The position numbers and the translations under genes were made by a program. The notes under the pieces are model-generated. The model searched no databases and was not told the origin of the DNA. It saw only the letters and a list, made by a program, of their open reading frames with translations. 15,157 bases of DNA, taken from contig JAJRZV010000066.1 in the NCBI GenBank assembly GCA_024275095.1, positions 1-15,157 of the forward strand, given 5' to 3'. This document shows positions 1 to 7,568 of the stretch, piece after piece; the stretch's first letter is position 1; every line of letters starts with the position of its first letter. The stretch comes from a bacterium. GTDB taxonomy: Bacteria; JAJRZV01.

Positions 1-1027
1 CATCTGTTCCATTTTCCTGTGTGTAAAAATTGAACAGCCCTTCGAGTCGCACACCTGTTCTCCAGCGCTTGGCCGGACGCCATACGACCTGAGAGTAAAA
101 ACCTCCCTGCAGACGGTCGAGAATATCCATTAAAGGCACCCCGTTATCTTTCAGTTCGTAGTGGTAGGTTCTGAACTTTCTCATCAGGAATTCGCTTTCC
201 CACGTAAGGCTTCGATAAGCATCAATAAAGTATTTCAGGGTGAACTCCGCTCCCGCGACGACTACACCCCCGGACGCTTCCATTTCTCCTTCATGACTGT
301 GTCGTCGCTTTCCCCACGCACCTGACAGCCCTCCCAAGAAAGTCAAATTGCCCTTATCTGCAGAGAACTTCAGGTATGCCACACACACGTTCGGAACAGG
401 TGCATCCTTGATACTGACATCGCCGATTTCAAACCCCTTCCAGCCAAAGCTCGCTTCATTGTCGCCCTGGAGTATTTCCAGGCCGAGCATAAGGTAGAAC
501 GGTAATGGTGCAATGTAATGCACCTGCAATCCCGTATCCACAAGCCCGTCATGTCCGAAAAATGCCTTGTAAATTTCAGGTAGCACTGCGAAATTCCACA
601 TATGTGCATGTTTTTCGTTGATTCTACCGAAGGCGCTTCTGAAGCGCCCACCTTTCAACTGAATTCCCCATCCAAGAGGCGCAGTAAAATACGCTTCTTC
701 CACCTCGACAGAATGAAGAGAAAAAGGAATTACTACCTGTAGCTGAAGATAAGGGTCGACAGGAGCATACAGCGAGAGCTCGCCGTAGTTGAAATTAAAA
801 CCCTGCGATTCGTTGAAATGCGCATGTCCGTGTTCATCACCTTCTTCGTGAGTTTCTGAAAAGCCCGGTATGGCAAAATGTTCTGATCCTTCTTTTGTGT
901 TTCTCCATACACCGGAGACATCTGCAATAAAAGCAATGTCAGGCACGAATTTACTTTGTGAAAAAGGATTGCTCCACGGCGTGGACGCAACAACAGCAAA
1001 TACCAGCAAAGCAGAGCTTACATTCAT
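1..1027 (-). CDS. Outer-membrane beta-barrel protein, zinc-regulated TonB-receptor-like family (C-terminus cut by window edge)
   Basis: 342 residues are visible; the 3' end lies beyond base 1. The ATG at 1027-1025 has a strong ribosome site (AAGGAGGTG, about 1040-1032). A short hydrophobic N-terminus (about residues 4-16) looks like a signal peptide. The rest alternates polar and aromatic residues as in outer-membrane strands. The stretch around residues 127-190 (GRF..AFGRINEKHAHMWNF, then a GLQVHYIAPLPFYLMLGLEILQG-type segment) matches, from memory, the family annotated as zinc-regulated TonB-dependent outer membrane receptor; these have no obvious plug domain and behave as porin-like barrels. 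Two His clusters (His60/66/68/70 and His243/245) suggest metal-binding loops. It follows the small His/Cys gene by 54 bp, probably in one operon. Zinc as the ligand is inference from the family name and the histidines; substrate and TonB dependence are unproven. Confidence 0.72.
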   Translation of the reverse strand, partial: MNVSSALLVFAVVASTPWSNPFSQSKFVPDIAFIADVSGVWRNTKEGSEHFAIPGFSETHEEGDEHGHAHFNESQGFNFNYGELSLYAPVDPYLQLQVVIPFSLHSVEVEEAYFTAPLGWGIQLKGGRFRSAFGRINEKHAHMWNFAVLPEIYKAFFGHDGLVDTGLQVHYIAPLPFYLMLGLEILQGDNEASFGWKGFEIGDVSIKDAPVPNVCVAYLKFSADKGNLTFLGGLSGAWGKRRHSHEGEMEASGGVVVAGAEFTLKYFIDAYRSLTWESEFLMRKFRTYHYELKDNGVPLMDILDRLQGGFYSQVVWRPAKRWRTGVRLEGLFNFYTQENGTD

Positions 1028-1081
1028 GCTTCACCTCCTTTTTTTGAGAAAAAGTCAGGTTTTATAAAAAGAAGGGAAAGG

Positions 1082-1375
1082 TCAGTTTATGGGCGGCGAT
1101 CGTTCTGTCGGGACAAAAGCAACTGAAAAGAAAGCCCCTGATATTTCCGTGAGGACCGCTTCCCCCCGCTCGGACCACGAGCCTGTATTGTCGTGTATCT
1201 TTTGTGCCGCAGCATCAGTGTTGGGATGCATGCTGCACAGGGGACACGGCTGGTGTATGCCTGAAGAGGAATGGATGTGTGGTATGGCAGCGAGAAAAAT
1301 CCCCGTAGCCGCAATGGCTGCTACCACTACCTGTATAATGCGCCTTTGCATAAAGAAAATGATAACCTTTTTCAT
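1082..1375 (-). CDS. Small membrane-anchored His/Cys-rich protein, function unknown
   Basis: 97 residues. One hydrophobic segment (about residues 12-31, rich in Val, Ala and Ile) after a basic start reads as a signal anchor or uncleaved signal peptide. Directly after it come His33, His35, His41, a CPLC motif (Cys44/Cys47) and His50, so a metal-binding or redox-active periplasmic site is plausible. The layout loosely recalls small DUF2946-type proteins found beside metal transport genes, but I do not firmly recognise the family. It lies 54 bp upstream of the barrel protein on the same strand, probably co-transcribed. The start at 1375 lacks a clear ribosome site; the Met at residue 9 is an alternative. 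The opposite strand is also open here (1089-1490), but that frame has no recognisable features. Confidence 0.55.
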   Translation of the reverse strand: MKKVIIFFMQRRIIQVVVAAIAATGIFLAAIPHIHSSSGIHQPCPLCSMHPNTDAAAQKIHDNTGSWSERGEAVLTEISGAFFSVAFVPTERSPPIN

Positions 1376-1738
1376 TTATTGGCTCAATGCCACCGCGTGT
1401 TGCCCGGCTTGTTTTTTTCTGTTTTTTTACTTTGATCTCGCAAGAAGTGAAGGCATTAATTCCGTTGTGCCTGTTACCTGCTATCTTTGAGAAATAATTG
1501 CATTTTCCAGTGTAGAATTCATTCAGGTCTTGTTGTTGAATGGGAAATGAAGTCTCCCCGTATTTTTAATTTTTAACAAATTTTCCTGGATTAACCTCTC
1601 AGCTCTCGAACGGAGTCTTTTATTTCATATTTCATGGTGAAAAACTCGAGCGACAAGGATGGTTTAGCAGTTGACACCTTGTAACATTCCTGATATTTTA
1701 AAAATTTAACGTTGATAACTCACGACAGGGGGATAAGA
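1376..1738. other. Divergent intergenic region between the metal-related pair and the rpsP operon
   Basis: About 360 bp with no convincing gene. It is AT-rich with several T and A runs and must hold promoters for both directions. The right-hand promoter is listed separately. For the leftward pair I see no clean -35/-10. Around 1491-1507 an imperfect inverted element (GAAA...TTTC arms around a TTGCA centre) lies about 120 bp upstream of the small His/Cys gene. It could be a Fur/Zur-type operator, but the match is weak. Confidence 0.4.
1671..1699 (+). promoter_or_regulatory. Sigma70-type promoter for the rpsP operon
   Basis: A perfect -35 box TTGACA (1671-1676) is followed after exactly 17 bp by TATTTT (1694-1699), a 4 of 6 match to TATAAT. 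It ends 39 bp before the rpsP start, leaving a short leader of about 30 nt. It is the only good promoter match I see ahead of the ribosomal gene cluster. Confidence 0.55.
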
Positions 1739-1984
1739 ATGGTAAAAATCCGCCTCAAGCGCTTTGGTAAGCGTAACAGACCTACATACAGAATTGTGGT
1801 GACGGACTCCCGCTCACCGCGCGATGGAAGAACTCTTGATGAATTGGGATATTATATTCCTTATCGGGAGCCTTCTGTACTTAAAATTAACCTTGAGGCC
1901 TATAAACAGTGGATTAATAAAGGCGCTCAGCCCACCCGCGCCGTGGAAAATCTGATTAAAATTCAAGAGCGAAATGTCCAATGA
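1739..1984 (+). CDS. rpsP: 30S ribosomal protein S16
   Basis: 81 residues, the usual length for bS16. The N-terminus MVKIRLKRFGKRNRPTYRIV is the family hallmark, followed by the conserved segment with DSRSPRDGR and the GYYIPYREP region. bS16 binds 16S rRNA early in 30S assembly. The frame is open further upstream to a TTG at 1712, but the ATG at 1739 has a good ribosome site (AGGGGGA at 1727-1733) and gives the canonical N-terminus, so I use it. It heads the cluster rpsP-khpA-rimM-trmD-rplS. Confidence 0.97.
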   Translation: MVKIRLKRFGKRNRPTYRIVVTDSRSPRDGRTLDELGYYIPYREPSVLKINLEAYKQWINKGAQPTRAVENLIKIQERNVQ

Positions 1985-2012
1985 ATACGAATAACTTGCA
2001 AGGAGGGTCGCC

Positions 2013-2246
2013 ATGTTAAGGGAGATGGTGGAGCAAATCGCCAAAGCTATTGTGGATCACCCGGACCAGGTAAGGGTGAATGAAGTGGTGGGTGAACAGA
2101 CGACCGTGATTGAACTGAAAGTGGCCAAAGAAGATCTGGGCAAGATCATCGGTAAGGGAGGCCGGACGGCCAAGGCGATCCGGACTCTCCTGACCGCCGC
2201 GTCCACCAAGGACAGCAAAAGGGCGGTGCTTGAAATTCTTGAATGA
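2013..2246 (+). CDS. khpA: KH-domain RNA-binding protein KhpA (YlqC family)
   Basis: 77 residues, a single KH domain with the nucleic-acid-binding GKGG loop at residues 47-50 inside [15 protein letters not shown]. KhpA proteins are small RNA chaperone-like proteins, in Gram-positives working with KhpB/Jag, and are classically encoded between rpsP and rimM as here. A strong ribosome site (AGGAGGG, 2001-2007) precedes the ATG. The stop overlaps the rimM start as ATGA, indicating translational coupling. Confidence 0.95.
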   Translation: MLREMVEQIAKAIVDHPDQVRVNEVVGEQTTVIELKVAKEDLGKIIGKGGRTAKAIRTLLTAASTKDSKRAVLEILE

Positions 2247-2761
2247 GCGATGAGAGGTACGTCGAGGTCGGCAGGGTTGTATCTCCTCATGGACTGAGGG
2301 GATGGTGCGTGTGTCGCACGTACAATGAGGAGTCTGAAACCCTGCGTACAGGCCTTGACGTCCTCCTCGTAAATCATCAAAAAAAAGAAGAAAAATTTTT
2401 AATAGAGAAGGTACAGCGTAAAGGGAAAGGTGTTTTTCTTATCAAATTTCAAGGAGTTGACAGCAGGGAACAAAGTGAAGCATTAAAGGGTGCAAAACTC
2501 CTTGTTTGCGAAGGTGCTCTCTCACCGCTTGCCGAAGATGAGTATTACTGGATTCACCTCATAGGTTGTAAGGTGCTCGATGAAGAAATAGGAAGTATTG
2601 GTGAGGTTGCAGAGATTATATCCACGGGTGCCCATGATGTTCTGGTAGTGAACGAACCCGGTGGTCAGGAGATTCTTGTTCCTTTCGTGGATGAATATGT
2701 GAAGGATGTAAATGTTAAGAGAAAAGAAATAACGGTAAGAAATCTCGATCGTCTCAAATGA
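2243..2761 (+). CDS. rimM: Ribosome maturation factor RimM
   Basis: 172 residues, normal length. The N-terminal RimM barrel begins with the signature [12 protein letters not shown] (about residues 9-20). The C-terminal PRC-barrel half contains [12 protein letters not shown] (about residue 100) and [12 protein letters not shown] (about residue 147), where the family has its conserved VPF and DVD-like strands. RimM helps assemble the 30S head and binds S19. It overlaps khpA upstream and trmD downstream, each by an ATGA, so the three genes are probably translated in a coupled way. Confidence 0.95.
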   Translation: MSDERYVEVGRVVSPHGLRGWCVCRTYNEESETLRTGLDVLLVNHQKKEEKFLIEKVQRKGKGVFLIKFQGVDSREQSEALKGAKLLVCEGALSPLAEDEYYWIHLIGCKVLDEEIGSIGEVAEIISTGAHDVLVVNEPGGQEILVPFVDEYVKDVNVKRKEITVRNLDRLK

Positions 2762-3534
2762 TCACTTTTCACATTATTACTGTTTTTCCTCAATTTTTCC
2801 CCGAGCCTCTTTCCACCGGGTTGTTTGGAAAGGCACAGCAAAAAGGGATTATTAACATCGCACTTTACGATTTGAGAGACTATACCACGGATCCCCACCG
2901 GGTTGTGGATGATGTGCCTTATGGAGGCGGTGCTGGAATGGTGATGAAGCCGGAACCCCTTGCACGTGCCGTGGATGAGGTAAAAAAGCGGGCTCCAGAT
3001 GTTTTTGTCATCAACCTTTCTCCCCGGGGACTTCCATTCACACAAAAAGTAGCGGAGACCCTTGCAGAAAAGAAAAATATATGCTTCCTTTGCAGTCGGT
3101 ACGAAGGAGTTGATGAAAGGATTGTAGAACACCTCTGTGATGCGGAATATTCCATCGGTGATTACGTTTTACACGCGGGTGAAACAGCAGCGCTGGTCAT
3201 TATTGATGCGGTTTAACGACTGCAACCGGGTTTTCTGCACACCCGGGAGTCAATAGAGATTGACTCTTTTTCATCCAAAGGGATATTATCATTTCCTCAG
3301 TACACAAGACCTGCAGAATTTAGAGGGTGGAAGGTTCCCGATGTGTTATTATCTGGACATCATGAGCGTATTGCCAGGTGGAGGCGCAAGCAGGCTCTTC
3401 GAACCACCCTGCTCAGACGTCCAGATCTTCTCAAAAAGGCCAGGCTCGATGAACAGGATCGAAAACTTTTACAGGAAATTGAAAAGGAGTTAAACAGGGA
3501 GGTCAACAATGGATATCATCCGCGAAAAAATTGA
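2758..3534 (+). CDS. trmD: tRNA (guanine-N1)-methyltransferase TrmD, interrupted by an in-frame TAA at codon 153
   Basis: TrmD methylates G37 of tRNAs reading CNN and similar codons, prevents +1 frameshifting and is normally essential. The frame has 258 codons, normal length, but codon 153 (3214-3216) is TAA. Numbering agrees with E. coli TrmD without gaps: the SPRG (89-91), RYEGVDER (114-121) and SIGDYVL (132-138) knot elements precede the stop. Arg154, Asp169, [15 protein letters not shown] and [18 protein letters not shown] follow it in the same frame. The N-terminal 152 residues alone would lack catalytic Arg154/Asp169 and the C-terminal tRNA-binding domain. Residues 113 (Ser for Gly) and 139-140 (His-Ala for Ser-Gly) are unusual. 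The distal end overlaps rplS by 26 nt. Whether this is a sequencing error, a nonsense allele or readthrough cannot be decided here; a pseudogene is possible. Confidence 0.9.
3214..3216 (+). other. In-frame TAA inside trmD (codon 153)
   Basis: The codons read GAT GCG GTT TAA CGA CTG CAA CCG GGT. Homologues carry a sense codon between V152 and R154 (Ser in E. coli; TCA to TAA would be one base). The frame is kept on both sides with no gap against E. coli TrmD, so one base explains the stop. The downstream base is C. Confidence 0.9.
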
Positions 3535-3982
3535 AAAAAAATATATGAAACAGGTGCTTCCTGATTTTCGACCGGGAGACACAGTGCGTGTACACTTCAA
3601 AATCAGAGAGGGTAATCGCGAACGCGTACAGATTTTTGAAGGTGTCGTCATTGCACGCAAAGGCAGTGGCGTTAATGAAACCTTTACCGTGAGGAAAATT
3701 TCTTATGGTGTTGGTGTGGAAAGGGTTTTCCCTGTTCATTCCCCACGAATTGAGAAGATCCAGATTGTCTCCAGAGGACGGGTAAGACGGGCAAAACTTT
3801 ATTACCTGAGAGAGCGTGTGGGTAAGAAAGCGAAGCTTCAGGCGATGAGAGAGGCTGATATTTCAAGAGAGCGCGTGTATTTCGAGCATCAGGAAGAAGT
3901 GCCTGCTGAAGAGAGTGCTCCCCACGTCCAGGAAGACGAAACCAAAACAGAAAAATCCCCGGAGGAAAGCGGGGAAGGCTGA
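3509..3982 (+). CDS. rplS: 50S ribosomal protein L19 with an acidic C-terminal extension
   Basis: 157 residues. The first ~111 are standard bL19: [33 protein letters not shown] is split over residues 20-52, then [18 protein letters not shown] and the basic [21 protein letters not shown] end. L19 sits at the 30S-50S interface. Typical bL19 is about 115 residues; here about 45 extra residues rich in Glu, Pro and Ser form a disordered acidic tail. The ATG at 3509 has a good ribosome site (AGGGAGG, about 3496-3502) located inside the end of trmD, so expression may partly depend on ribosomes finishing trmD. Confidence 0.95.
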   Translation: MDIIREKIEKKYMKQVLPDFRPGDTVRVHFKIREGNRERVQIFEGVVIARKGSGVNETFTVRKISYGVGVERVFPVHSPRIEKIQIVSRGRVRRAKLYYLRERVGKKAKLQAMREADISRERVYFEHQEEVPAEESAPHVQEDETKTEKSPEESGEG

Positions 3983-3993
3983 CTTTTTATCCC

Positions 3994-5850
3994 ATGCAGA
4001 TACTCGATTTTTTCTGCCAGGGAGTTGGACCTTTCAAAAACCTGTTTAAACTTAACACTGAAGGACGGTCTGTAGCGGTTGAGGGCCCTGGAGGTTCAGG
4101 AAAATCTATCATCGCGCGTGCCATCCTTGCGGTTCTTTACCCTGAATATTATCGCCGCATAAAGGATTCGCTTTACGCAGAAGGCAGCGAGGTAAGCCGC
4201 CTTGCCCTGACATTTCGTACAGGCGGAGAGATTTACCGAATCATTCGTGATCTCAATAAGGACTCTGTTCAGTTGATGAAATATGAGAAGGATGAAAAGA
4301 AGTTTTCTCCATATACTTCAGATGAGGATCAGATATCTCTACTGGCAACGGATTGGCGTCTTCCTGATTTGAAAACTTACTTAAAGCTTTTCTTTTTGGA
4401 TGGCTCTCGCATAGAAGATGTATTCGCTGAGGCAGCTCCTGTAAAGGCTGAAACTTCTGTTCAGGAGACATCTCTGGAATCCTTTCCAGGTGAAAGAAGC
4501 GGTGCAGGAGAAGACCGTGTCGCCCTTCTGCGGGCAGAACTTGAGAAAGCAGAAGAGATTCGTAAATTGGAGTTTGAGCTGGATGACCTCGAGCGTCGGT
4601 TGTTTGAAATGGAGGATAAAAAACGCAAGGCAGCGGGTCTTCAGGAGCGCATTGAAGGTTTGCGAAATGAACTGGAGCGTTACAAGTCTATTGAGCATCT
4701 TCCTCCGGATATTCATGAAAAAGTAAAAACCTATAACTCTGACCAGGAAAAACTGGCTCTTAAACTGCGAAATTTCGACGACCGCATTAACGAGCTTGAG
4801 GCACGCAAGCTCGTTCTGGAAGGCAATGTTCTATGGAAAGACAATAAATTCATAGCCGGCATTATACTTTTAATAGGCGGTGCGCTGGGCTTTTTCTTTA
4901 CTCCTGGAGAAGGGTCGTTCCGTATTCTTAAAAACCTGTTGCCGCTCCTTTCTGTGGGTGGGCTTGCGCTCGGGGTGTTTTCTGCATGGAAATTTCTCAG
5001 TGGCTCAGAAAGCTTAAGGGCCATCACGGAAGAGTTGGAAAAGCTCCGGCGCGAACGTCGCAAGCAGGAGAGCACATTCGAGATGGAGTATGCCATCATC
5101 CCCCAGATTATGAAGGAGTTTAATCTGAACTTTCCCGAAGAAATTATGGAAATCGTGGAAAGGAAGAAAGAGCTGGAGCAGGAGCTTCAGGAGCTGGAGG
5201 CCAGCATTGCCTCGTCCAATGGAGAGACGGGTCTGGAAGCTCTCGAGGAGGAAGAGCAGACATTACGGCAGCGTATTTCGGAAATAAAAGAGAGACTGAA
5301 AGAGCTGGGTCCTCTTATGGCGGCTGAAGAGGAAATACGGGATGAGCTGGAAGCGCTGGAAACGGGAGCCGGCCTTCTGGAAGCTCCCGGGGTACTGGAG
5401 GTCAGCGGGGGTGGTGTCCCTGCTGGTACGCTTATGCTGGAGGATGCTTTTCAGAATTTGTTTCACCGGGATTTTCCTTCTTTTGTCTTCGAGAATGCAG
5501 AGATGATAGGGCGTTTTCTTAAAGCATCCTCAGGCGGGCGCTGGGAAGGAGTAGATTATGGAACAGCCCTGTTACTTAAAGGAACGCAGGGAACCTTACC
5601 TGCGGCATATGCTTCCACAGCTGAAAAGGCGGCTCTCCTGCTCAGTATTATTCTTACCGTGAGAGTATGGGGACGTGAATCGTGCCCTGTGCCCCTTATA
5701 CTGGATTGTCCTGAAGCTCCCTTCTCCTCGAAAGAGCTACCTTTTGTTGCGCGACTGCTGGGGGAAATGTCCCGCCGAATTCAGATGCTTCTGTTTTACA
5801 GAAACGCAAACTTTGAGCCTCCCTTTGAAAAGCGTATCGCTTTGAAATAA
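3994..5850 (+). CDS. Membrane-inserted SMC/Rad50-like coiled-coil ATPase, function unknown
   Basis: 618 residues. Walker A GPGGSGKS at 31-38 comes first, then a globular part. Long charged coiled-coil segments follow (about 180-280 and 340-450, many Glu/Lys/Leu heptads). Two hydrophobic segments between the coils (about 287-304 and 315-336) look like a transmembrane hairpin. Near the C-terminus STAEKAALLLSI (about 541-553) sits where ABC/SMC signature motifs occur, followed by a Walker B-like LILDCPEAPF (about 567-576) with Cys-Pro-Glu after the Asp. The domain order is that of split-head ATPases such as Rad50, and the membrane hairpin recalls the YhaN type. It begins 11 nt after rplS with no strong ribosome site and touches the YraN gene as TAATG. 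Partner and substrate are unknown; a role in DNA repair or membrane-tethered DNA handling is only inference. Confidence 0.75.
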   Translation: MQILDFFCQGVGPFKNLFKLNTEGRSVAVEGPGGSGKSIIARAILAVLYPEYYRRIKDSLYAEGSEVSRLALTFRTGGEIYRIIRDLNKDSVQLMKYEKDEKKFSPYTSDEDQISLLATDWRLPDLKTYLKLFFLDGSRIEDVFAEAAPVKAETSVQETSLESFPGERSGAGEDRVALLRAELEKAEEIRKLEFELDDLERRLFEMEDKKRKAAGLQERIEGLRNELERYKSIEHLPPDIHEKVKTYNSDQEKLALKLRNFDDRINELEARKLVLEGNVLWKDNKFIAGIILLIGGALGFFFTPGEGSFRILKNLLPLLSVGGLALGVFSAWKFLSGSESLRAITEELEKLRRERRKQESTFEMEYAIIPQIMKEFNLNFPEEIMEIVERKKELEQELQELEASIASSNGETGLEALEEEEQTLRQRISEIKERLKELGPLMAAEEEIRDELEALETGAGLLEAPGVLEVSGGGVPAGTLMLEDAFQNLFHRDFPSFVFENAEMIGRFLKASSGGRWEGVDYGTALLLKGTQGTLPAAYASTAEKAALLLSIILTVRVWGRESCPVPLILDCPEAPFSSKELPFVARLLGEMSRRIQMLLFYRNANFEPPFEKRIALK

Positions 5851-6251
5851 TGAACACCCGGGATAAAGGTAAGAACTGGGAAGATATAGCAGAGGCCTAT
5901 CTGAGGAAGAATGGGTATCGTATTCTGGAAAGGAATTTTCTCTGCAAGGGTGGTGAACTGGACATCGTGGCTTTGAGGGAAGGTGAACTTGTATTTGTAG
6001 AGGTAAGAGGATTGAAATCTTCTCATTTTCTCTCTCCTGCGGAAACCATCTCCCGGAGTAAAATGCGGCGCATTATAAGAGCCGCCTCTGTCTTTCTTAC
6101 GATGCATGCGTTGAAAAAAATTAATTCCATACGTTTCGATGTTATTTCTGTTGACGGAGAGACAAGTGATGTTACAGAACACATTGAAGGTGCATTTGAT
6201 CTCGAAACAGCAGGATTTGACTCTTTAACTTTTGGAGGACTCTATGCCTGA
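5850..6251 (+). CDS. YraN/UPF0102 family endonuclease-fold protein
   Basis: 133 residues, typical of UPF0102. The N-terminal GKNWEDIAEAYLRKNGY matches the family opening. GGELDIVA (Asp38) and LVFVEVR (Glu51, Arg53) form the PD-(D/E)XK nuclease core, with Arg where Lys is more usual. The PAE segment and basic helix after it also fit. The molecular role is poorly defined; members resemble Holliday-junction resolvase folds. It shares one base with the upstream ATPase stop (TAATG) and overlaps the DUF1015 start by 8 nt. The family is commonly found downstream of rplS and rnhB, which supports the call. Confidence 0.88.
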   Translation: MNTRDKGKNWEDIAEAYLRKNGYRILERNFLCKGGELDIVALREGELVFVEVRGLKSSHFLSPAETISRSKMRRIIRAASVFLTMHALKKINSIRFDVISVDGETSDVTEHIEGAFDLETAGFDSLTFGGLYA

Positions 6252-7503
6252 AATTGCACCCTTCAGAGCCTGCCATTTTAAAGAAGACCTCACTGACCGG
6301 TGGGATAATGTTTTTACACCCCCTTATGACATCATCAAGCACACGGAAAAAGAAAAATATCTCGAGCTCAGTCCATACAATGTCATCCGTTTGATATTAC
6401 CGTCTTCGCATCACCAGGCTCACAGGACCCTGTCGCGCTGGATAGAACAAAGTGCTCTCGTGGTGGAGGAGAATCCTGTTCTTTTTCAGATTGTGGAGAC
6501 TTTTGAATTCATGGGAACGATTTACACGCGCTGGGGATTACTCTGTACAATGCGTCTTGAAGATTTTTCCTCTGGAATGGTAGTCCCTCACGAGCAGACT
6601 ATTCCCGCGCATAAAAGAGATCGTTTGGAACTCATGAAAGCGGTAAAGGGGAATCTTTCACCAGTATTTGGAATTTTCGAAGGAGACGGATACTCTGTTC
6701 AGGACCTGCTCCGTCGTACAACCCGCCGCCTTCTCTACCGGTATCATGATTTTTACTCTACGATCAGAACTGTATTCCTCATAGATGATGAAAACACCAT
6801 CGCGTCTCTCCAGGAAAGCCTCCGTGACCGACGCATGCTCATTGCTGATGGCCATCACCGCTATGAAACAGCTCTTGCTTACAGAGACGCATACGCTACT
6901 TCTCCTCATTCGCCGGAAAATTATGTGCTTGTATATCTTTCTCCAGGCACCCAGCTCGGTCTGCGAATATTTCCCACACACCGGCTGGTGGAATTCAATA
7001 TCATGGGCGAAAAGCTCCTGCAGCGGCTGGGTGACGTTTTTGACATAACTCCTTCCACTGTACCTTCCGATGATGAGCTGTTAAAGACGCCTCCTGACGT
7101 TTTTTATATTTCTATGAAATCTGGCATCTGGCGTGTGGCATTGAAGAAAGGAGCGAGACTTGATTATTCACGCGAGGTGCATTCAGCCCTTGAAAGAGTC
7201 AATGCCGTAATAGTGGAACATTATATCCTTGAAGATATCCTCGGTTACAGCAATGCCGGCCAGAAGGGGCTGGTTCACTATTACCACACTGTATCCGAAA
7301 CATTGGAACACTTAAAAGTCGTGGAGAATGGTACCGCTTTTTTCCTCTCGCCCCTCAGTGTGGACGATGTATTTTCCATTGCATCCCAGGGGGTACGTTT
7401 CCCTCCCAAGACCACTTATTTTCATCCCAAAGTGCCTTCTGGTATCGCTTTTCATCTTTTCCAGCATCAGAGCCATTACAGAGGTGCTGACGCCGTTGCT
7501 TAA
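6244..7503 (+). CDS. DUF1015 family protein
   Basis: 419 residues, usual length. Diagnostic motifs are TPPYDII near the N-terminus (about 25-31), VVPHEQT (about 113-119) followed by KRDRLELMKAVKGNLSPVFG, and the family signature ADGHHRYETA (about 200-209). The biochemical role is not established; the conserved His and Glu residues suggest an enzymatic site. An open frame extends 12 nt upstream, but GGAGGA at 6234-6239 points to the ATG at 6244, giving the family start MPEIAPFRA. It overlaps the YraN gene end by 8 nt and lies 65 nt ahead of the oxidoreductase gene. Confidence 0.9.
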   Translation: MPEIAPFRACHFKEDLTDRWDNVFTPPYDIIKHTEKEKYLELSPYNVIRLILPSSHHQAHRTLSRWIEQSALVVEENPVLFQIVETFEFMGTIYTRWGLLCTMRLEDFSSGMVVPHEQTIPAHKRDRLELMKAVKGNLSPVFGIFEGDGYSVQDLLRRTTRRLLYRYHDFYSTIRTVFLIDDENTIASLQESLRDRRMLIADGHHRYETALAYRDAYATSPHSPENYVLVYLSPGTQLGLRIFPTHRLVEFNIMGEKLLQRLGDVFDITPSTVPSDDELLKTPPDVFYISMKSGIWRVALKKGARLDYSREVHSALERVNAVIVEHYILEDILGYSNAGQKGLVHYYHTVSETLEHLKVVENGTAFFLSPLSVDDVFSIASQGVRFPPKTTYFHPKVPSGIAFHLFQHQSHYRGADAVA

Positions 7504-7513
7504 AAACGTTGAA

Positions 7514-7550
7514 AAGCACCACTAAGGCCCGCCAAAATTTAAGCACCACT
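7514..7550 (+). repeat. Pair of 10-bp direct repeats in the leader of the oxidoreductase gene
   Basis: AAGCACCACT occurs at 7514-7523 and again at 7541-7550, 27 bp start to start, inside the only sizeable gap (65 nt) of the plus-strand cluster after khpA. It ends just before the ribosome site AGGAGG (7556-7561). It may be a regulator site or a chance duplication. Confidence 0.45.
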
Positions 7551-7568
7551 GTATCAGGAGGTTGTATT

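Noticed and set aside
1089-1490. 133-codon plus-strand frame opposite the small His/Cys protein
   Set aside because: Its translation shows no domain logic, it has no good ribosome site, and it runs into low-complexity T-rich DNA; the minus-strand frame has a membrane segment and a coherent His/Cys motif.
3260-3493. 77-codon plus-strand frame within the trmD distal half
   Set aside because: The trmD frame here matches the conserved TrmD C-terminal domain residue by residue; this alternative is a shadow.
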